A stretch of DNA of 19,126 nt. Origin: an uncultured Clostridia bacterium (GTDB lineage: Bacteria; Bacillota; Clostridia; TANB77; CAG-508). Below, piece by piece: positions 15,273 to 19,126 of this stretch (position 1 is its first letter; every line of letters begins with the position of its first letter). A program made the position numbers and the translations under genes. Below the pieces are notes generated by a model. It was not told the origin of the DNA. It was given only the letters and a program-made list of their open reading frames with translations, and did not search any database. The stretch is from positions 1 to 19,126 of the forward strand of contig CAPZDM010000031.1 of assembly GCA_948745425.1 (NCBI GenBank), in the 5' to 3' direction.

Positions 15273-15764
15273 ATGAAAAAGAAAATTGTTAGCAAATTAA
15301 AGAAAGTGTTCACGCAAAATAACAAGAAGTGTATTTGGATTACTGTTGGCTCAATACTGTTTGTGGCTGTTTTTTGGCTTTTTTTGAATTTTTTTCAAAA
15401 ACCAATTTCCGAAGAACAGTTTGATTTGTGTAAACAAGTAGCACAGGAGGTCTCTATGAAGTTACCTTCCAATATACCATCATCTACTTTTAAGATGGAC
15501 GTTACAGATGATTTTTCTGTTCGTGTAGAGCTTACGCATGATTCTGTAAGAGTATCTCCTTCCAATAATTCTTCTTTTCGCTCTGGTACTGTTATTGGAA
15601 AATTCAATGATGGTACACTTGTATTAGAAAGGAGAGACGGAACTCTTATAGCAGTTATGTTAAGCACACTATTTGGGTTAATGGGTTTTATTTTAGGACG
15701 TATTTTAGTAAATAAAATTTATGAAATCCTAAACGCTGATGTAACTGAGGCAACCTCTGAGTAA
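15273..15764 (+). CDS. Two-TM membrane protein of unknown function
   Basis: Not recognised. Product of 163 aa: basic N-terminus (MKKKIVSKLKK), membrane helix at about 20-41, a polar segment of about 80 residues that the positive-inside rule places outside the cytoplasm, a second helix at about 125-147 (small-residue-rich, STLFGLMGFILG), and a short acidic tail. The loop has beta-rich stretches (FKMDVTDDFSVRVELTHDSVRV and SGTVIGKFNDGTLVLERRDGT). Start chosen at ATG 15273 because AGGAGG sits nine bases upstream; an in-frame TTG at 15204 lies within the leader. The gene is visibly less AT-rich than its neighbours, with codons such as GGA-CGT and CTT-ACG, and is boxed by its own promoter and terminator, which suggests acquisition. 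It is divergent from rhuM. Confidence 0.75.
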   Translation: MKKKIVSKLKKVFTQNNKKCIWITVGSILFVAVFWLFLNFFQKPISEEQFDLCKQVAQEVSMKLPSNIPSSTFKMDVTDDFSVRVELTHDSVRVSPSNNSSFRSGTVIGKFNDGTLVLERRDGTLIAVMLSTLFGLMGFILGRILVNKIYEILNADVTEATSE

Positions 15765-15771
15765 TGGTACC

Positions 15772-15805
15772 AAAAATTGGCAACGATTTATCGTTGCCAA
15801 TTTTT
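15772..15805 (+). terminator. Strong bidirectional terminator between the two-TM gene and rseP
   Basis: Perfect 15-bp stem: AAAAATTGGCAACGA (15772-15786), loop TTTA, TCGTTGCCAATTTTT (15791-15805). The A and T runs at the stem ends give a U-tract in both directions, so it can end both the two-TM gene (plus) and the ispA-uppS-cdsA-rseP operon (minus). The rseP stop codon overlaps its edge. Confidence 0.9.
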
Positions 15806-16544
15806 AGTGTGCTATATTCCCTATATCATTCATCATTACAAATATTGATAAAGCTATTATGCATACAAATCCAGTCATTTGAATAGCTACTTCTGTTTCT
15901 TCTTTTAGAGGTTTCTTTCTTATTGCCTCAAGTATATAAATTACAATTTTTCCGCCATCTAAAGGTGGTATTGGTAATAAATTAGTTACTCCTAATGATA
16001 ATGAAATTGCAGCAATTAAATATATATAATTTACTAATTCTGTTGTTTGTACTATTATTGATGATATTCCCACAGGTCCTACCAATTCATTTACTGTTAC
16101 ATTTCCAGAAAATAACATCTTTATACTATCAATTATAGAATAAGCAAATGTTCCTGTAACTTGTAAAGTTTCATTTAAGGGATATCCATAATAAAATATT
16201 ACTAGTAAAAATACTATTAATATTGCAAATATAATATTTACTAATCCTCCTGCCGATACTATTAATATTTTTTGCCAAATCTTTGCTTTACTAAAAGAGC
16301 CTTGTTCTTCTGAAGGTTGTTCTTCTCCCTCCATTCTTACAAATCCACCAAGTGGAATTATTCTTAATGCATATATTGTTTCTCCAATTTTTTTAGATAC
16401 TATTGTTTTACCAAAACCTAGTGCAAACTCATTTACTTTGACTTTACATAGTTTTGCAACAATAAAGTGCCCACCTTCATGAATAAATACTAATATTCCT
16501 AATAAAAATATTATTTTAATCGCATTTACAATAAATGTAAGCAA
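15804..16544 (-). CDS. rseP: RseP/RasP-like site-2 protease lacking the PDZ domain
   Basis: Intramembrane zinc metalloprotease of the S2P family (M50). H22-E-G-G-H26 lies in the first membrane helix; LLPIPPLDGG (189-198) supplies the third zinc ligand; GGFVRMEGEE and the GPVGIS motif are family-typical. It is only 246 aa, against about 340-430 for usual RseP/RasP. After the second membrane helix (about 98-120) the chain passes straight via a ~25-residue link to the IKMLFSGNVTVNELVGPVGIS segment, leaving no room for the PDZ domain normally there. Family members cleave anti-sigma factors and signal peptide remnants. Start is TTG at 16544 with GAGGTG six bases upstream. Last gene of the ispA-uppS-cdsA-rseP cluster. 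Confidence 0.9.
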   Translation of the reverse strand: MLTFIVNAIKIIFLLGILVFIHEGGHFIVAKLCKVKVNEFALGFGKTIVSKKIGETIYALRIIPLGGFVRMEGEEQPSEEQGSFSKAKIWQKILIVSAGGLVNIIFAILIVFLLVIFYYGYPLNETLQVTGTFAYSIIDSIKMLFSGNVTVNELVGPVGISSIIVQTTELVNYIYLIAAISLSLGVTNLLPIPPLDGGKIVIYILEAIRKKPLKEETEVAIQMTGFVCIIALSIFVMMNDIGNIAH

Positions 16545-16566
16545 TTAATTCACCTCTCTAATCAAA

Positions 16567-16619
16567 TGGGCACAGTGGTGTCATGTCTTTTGGGTATTCC
16601 CTCAAACGATGCCCCTACA
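16567..16619 (-). repeat. TGTAGGGGC repeat, copy C (long form)
   Basis: Minus strand begins TGTAGGGGCA and ends CACTGTGCCCA, like copies A and B, but its centre is about 30 bp longer and contains a second small palindrome (GGGAATACCC, 16592-16601). The element fills most of the 86-bp gap between cdsA and rseP. It may be the complete form of which A and B are contracted versions, or a related variant (inference). Confidence 0.55.
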
Positions 16620-16630
16620 ATAAATATTAT

Positions 16631-17440
16631 TTATAGAATAATCATATACAATAGGTATGCAAGTGGAGCTATAAATATTACACTATCAATTCTATCTAAC
16701 ATACCTCCATGCCCTGGTATTAAATCTCCAAAGTCTTTGATTTCTGTATATCTTTTTATACTTGATGCTGCAAAGTCTCCAATTTGACTCATTATACTAA
16801 GTAAGACTGTAAAACCACCAAATATAATATAAGATATTGAATCATCATATATTTTATTACATATGTATGTATAAATAATTGCAATTATTAATGAACCAAT
16901 TGTTCCACCTATGCACCCTTCAATAGTTTTATTTGGACTAATTTTACTAAATTTATGTTTTCCTAAACCAAATACCTTTCCTATAATGTATGCAAAACTA
17001 TCTGTTCCCCAAGCAGCAATTACTAAATACCACAAATAAATTTTATTTGGTAATTTCTCGATCATAAGTGGGATACACATTATAAATAATACTATATAAC
17101 ATATACCAAAAAAAGTAACTGATATATCTGTTATATTATATTTCATTTTAGTGAATAAACTTTGTATAAATAATAAAATTACTATCGTTGGCAAAAATAA
17201 GCCAACCCATGTTATATCAAAGCCTGGTATTACATGTATAAATGCTATTAGAATTGAAAACAAATATCCTATCCATTCAATAGGTTTTGATTTCTTTTTC
17301 ATAGCATTAAAATACTCATATATACTAATTATTGCCACTATTGAAAAAAATATGTCTATAACATATTTATTTCCTAAAACTAATACTATCACTACTATTG
17401 GTAGCCCTAATATTGTTGTAAGTAATCTTGTTATATTCAT
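16631..17440 (-). CDS. cdsA: Phosphatidate cytidylyltransferase (CDP-diacylglycerol synthase)
   Basis: CdsA makes CDP-diacylglycerol from CTP and phosphatidate at the membrane, the branch point to all major phospholipids. Product of 269 aa with about seven or eight hydrophobic helices and the C-terminal family signature SSIKRYTEIKDFGDLIPGHG followed by GMLDRIDS, where the K-D pair and PGHGG bind metal and substrate. WGTDSFAYIIGKVFGLGKHK is also family-typical. It follows uppS with only 3 nt between, its GGAGG lying inside uppS. dxr, frequently next in this cluster, is missing; a palindromic repeat and rseP follow. Confidence 0.96.
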   Translation of the reverse strand: MNITRLLTTILGLPIVVIVLVLGNKYVIDIFFSIVAIISIYEYFNAMKKKSKPIEWIGYLFSILIAFIHVIPGFDITWVGLFLPTIVILLFIQSLFTKMKYNITDISVTFFGICYIVLFIMCIPLMIEKLPNKIYLWYLVIAAWGTDSFAYIIGKVFGLGKHKFSKISPNKTIEGCIGGTIGSLIIAIIYTYICNKIYDDSISYIIFGGFTVLLSIMSQIGDFAASSIKRYTEIKDFGDLIPGHGGMLDRIDSVIFIAPLAYLLYMIIL

Positions 17441-17443
17441 TTA

Positions 17444-18157
17444 TTAATTTCCTCCAAATCTTCTGTTCCTTCTTTGATATTCTAAAATTGCTTTATCTAA
17501 TTGCTCTTCATTAAAATCTGGCCAGTTTATATCTATAAAATATAATTCTGAATAGACTGATTGCCACATTAAAAATCCACTAAGTCTTAATTCATTACTT
17601 GTTCTTATTATTAAATCAGGGTCAGGTATCCCTGTAGTATATAAATAATCTGATATTACATTTTCATTAATATCATCTATTTCTATTTTACCTTCTTTAG
17701 CTTCTAATGCTATATTTTTCATTGCTCTAACTAATTCTGCCCTTCCTCCATAATTTATAGCTATACTAAATACTACTCCTGTATTATTTTTAGTTCTTTC
17801 CATACATTTTTTCATGCTTTTTTGTAAATCTTCATTAAAAGCTGTAATATCTCCTAATATGTTTACTTTTATATTTTCAGTATCTGCTCTTTTAGAATAA
17901 TCATCTAAATATGTTTTAAATAATATCATTAGTCCATTTACCTCTTCTTCTGCTCTTTTCCAATTTTCTGTTGAAAAAGCATATACTGTAATATATTTTA
18001 GACCAATTTTATTAGCATATCTTACAATTTTTTCTAATGTTTTTGCTCCTTGTTTATGCCCTAAACCAATGTTCTTCCCTTGTGACTTTGCCCATCTTCT
18101 ATTACCATCCATTATAATCCCTATATGATTAGGCATTTTTTCTTTATCAAATTCCAT
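17444..18157 (-). CDS. uppS: Isoprenyl (undecaprenyl) diphosphate synthase, cis type
   Basis: UppS adds isopentenyl units in cis to farnesyl diphosphate to make the C55 lipid carrier for peptidoglycan precursors. Product of 237 aa. HIGIIMDGNRRWAKSQG (11-27) contains the catalytic D17 and the diphosphate-binding arginines; LGHKQGAKTLEKIV, YAFSTENWKR and the C-terminal LIIRTSNELRLSGFLMWQS with YSELYFIDINWPDF match the family. The substitution N for the usual G in RTSGE and G for N in LSNF are small departures. ATG has AGGAGA upstream. It follows ispA by 39 nt, so the enzyme's allylic primer is made by the preceding gene. Confidence 0.96.
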   Translation of the reverse strand: MEFDKEKMPNHIGIIMDGNRRWAKSQGKNIGLGHKQGAKTLEKIVRYANKIGLKYITVYAFSTENWKRAEEEVNGLMILFKTYLDDYSKRADTENIKVNILGDITAFNEDLQKSMKKCMERTKNNTGVVFSIAINYGGRAELVRAMKNIALEAKEGKIEIDDINENVISDYLYTTGIPDPDLIIRTSNELRLSGFLMWQSVYSELYFIDINWPDFNEEQLDKAILEYQRRNRRFGGN

Positions 18158-18196
18158 AAAATCTCCTTACTTAAATTTCTCTATAGAAATTATAAA

Positions 18197-19087
18197 TTAA
18201 TGATTTCTATCTTTGATATATATTGCGAGTTCTCTTAAAAATTCTGCTTTATTTCCATAAGCTTCTAAAGTCCTTAATGCTTCATTAGTTGTGTTTTCTA
18301 GATATCCTTGTGCTTTCTCTACTCCAAATTTTGTAACATAAGTAACTTTATTCATTGCCTTATCATTGCCTACAGGTTTTCCCATAATTTTTGAATCGCC
18401 AATTTCAGATAATATATCATCTTTAATTTGAAATTCTAATCCTATCTTTTCAGCATACAAAGTTAAATTATCAATATCTTTTTCACTTGCTCCTGCAAGT
18501 ATTGCTCCTGATCTAACACAATATTTAAAAAATGAAGCCGTTTTTTTATTATGTATATAATCTAATTCTTCTTTTGATATTTGTTTGCCTTCACATTCTG
18601 TATCAAGATATTCTCCAATTATCATTTCATCTATTGCATGAGAAAATTCATTTAAAATTCTTATTTTTCTTTTTATATCATCTATCTCTTTTGAGTTGTT
18701 TATTTCTTCTGCAATAATCATATATGCATGGTTCATTAAAGAATCACCTGCTAATATAGCAGTTGCTTCATTATATTTTTTATGTATCGTTAATCTTCCT
18801 CTCCTATAATCATCATTATCTATTCCTGGTAAATCATCATGTATAAGAGAAAAAGTATGTGTAATTTCCATTGAAACTGCAAATGGTAAACATCTTTCAT
18901 AGTCGTCTTTAAAAAGTTTATAAGTTTCAATTATCAATGTTGGTCTTAATCTTTTTGCTGATGACATTAAACTATATTCTATTGCTTCATTTAATGTTCT
19001 TTCTGGCAAATTCTCTTTTATCAAGTATTTATTTAATTCTTTATTTACCAATTCTTGATTATCCCTTAACTTTTCTTTAAAATCCAT
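18197..19087 (-). CDS. ispA: Farnesyl/geranyl diphosphate synthase (trans-prenyltransferase)
   Basis: Trans-prenyl synthase that condenses DMAPP with IPP. Product of 296 aa. The IPP site shows AKRLRPTLI; the first aspartate-rich motif is in LIHDDLPGIDNDDYRRGR (81-98); the second is KDDILSEIGD (222-231), where the last aspartate of the usual DDxxD is serine. LGxKPVGxD-like GKPVGND follows. Two residues before the first motif region is THTFSLIHDD, with F and S upstream, consistent with short-chain (C15) products. First gene here of ispA-uppS-cdsA-rseP; a short AGG lies upstream of the ATG. xseB/xseA, its frequent upstream neighbours, would lie outside the window. Confidence 0.94.
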   Translation of the reverse strand: MDFKEKLRDNQELVNKELNKYLIKENLPERTLNEAIEYSLMSSAKRLRPTLIIETYKLFKDDYERCLPFAVSMEITHTFSLIHDDLPGIDNDDYRRGRLTIHKKYNEATAILAGDSLMNHAYMIIAEEINNSKEIDDIKRKIRILNEFSHAIDEMIIGEYLDTECEGKQISKEELDYIHNKKTASFFKYCVRSGAILAGASEKDIDNLTLYAEKIGLEFQIKDDILSEIGDSKIMGKPVGNDKAMNKVTYVTKFGVEKAQGYLENTTNEALRTLEAYGNKAEFLRELAIYIKDRNH

Positions 19088-19126
19088 AAATCTATTACCT
19101 ATCCCAAATTTTTGTCTATTCTTTCA

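Noticed and set aside
16566..16787. Plus-strand 73-codon frame over repeat C and the cdsA end
   Set aside because: Composed of repeat sequence and cdsA antisense; no ribosome site.

Overview
The window is very AT-rich (under about 30% G+C by eye). It carries a Gram-positive housekeeping set: ylmH, whiA, uppS/cdsA, a MutL with an endonuclease motif, and a B. subtilis-type tRNA-Glu. Shine-Dalgarno sequences are strong (GGAGG/GAGGTG) and TTG starts are frequent. This points to a low-GC member of the Bacillota, most likely a clostridial lineage. That is inference; there is no 16S or other marker here that fixes the taxon. Almost everything reads on the minus strand. The exceptions are a D-Ala-D-Ala carboxypeptidase, one tRNA and one small membrane protein gene.

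Layout, left to right. (1) 34-2250: ylmH (-) and a dacA/dacF-type carboxypeptidase (+) are divergent, each with its own promoter and terminator. (2) 2263-5159: a minus-strand operon read as prmC, whiA, hemW from a clear promoter. (3) 5200-5328: a solitary tRNA-Glu(CTC) with a near-consensus promoter. (4) 5374-8780: a minus-strand operon read as comM/yifB, dprA (split by a 1-nt frameshift inside its signature motif), yraN, and a small membrane protein resembling the front half of a GT2 glycosyltransferase. (5) 8866-13585: mutL, a MITE-like inverted-repeat element, miaA, then an HlyD-like membrane-fusion protein. (6) 13659-15805: an accessory-looking pocket with rhuM and mmcQ/yjbR (-), and opposite them a two-TM membrane protein of unknown function with its own promoter and a perfect 15-bp terminator stem. 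(7) 15804-19087: an isoprenoid/envelope operon read as ispA, uppS, cdsA, rseP. dxr, often found between cdsA and rseP, is absent there, and RseP lacks its PDZ domain.

Together the housekeeping genes cover envelope lipid and lipid-carrier synthesis (ispA, uppS, cdsA), peptidoglycan trimming (dac), translation and tRNA quality (prmC, miaA, ylmH, tRNA-Glu) and DNA repair or uptake (mutL, dprA, comM, yraN). The less ordinary content is small-scale. A family of short palindromes starting TGTAGGGGC lies in one orientation just behind minus-strand genes (at least three copies); one copy encodes the C-terminus of the MmcQ-like protein. A ~171-bp MITE-like element sits directly on the mutL stop codon. 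The rhuM/mmcQ plus two-TM gene arrangement is the best candidate here for an undescribed functional module, but its function is not readable from sequence alone.
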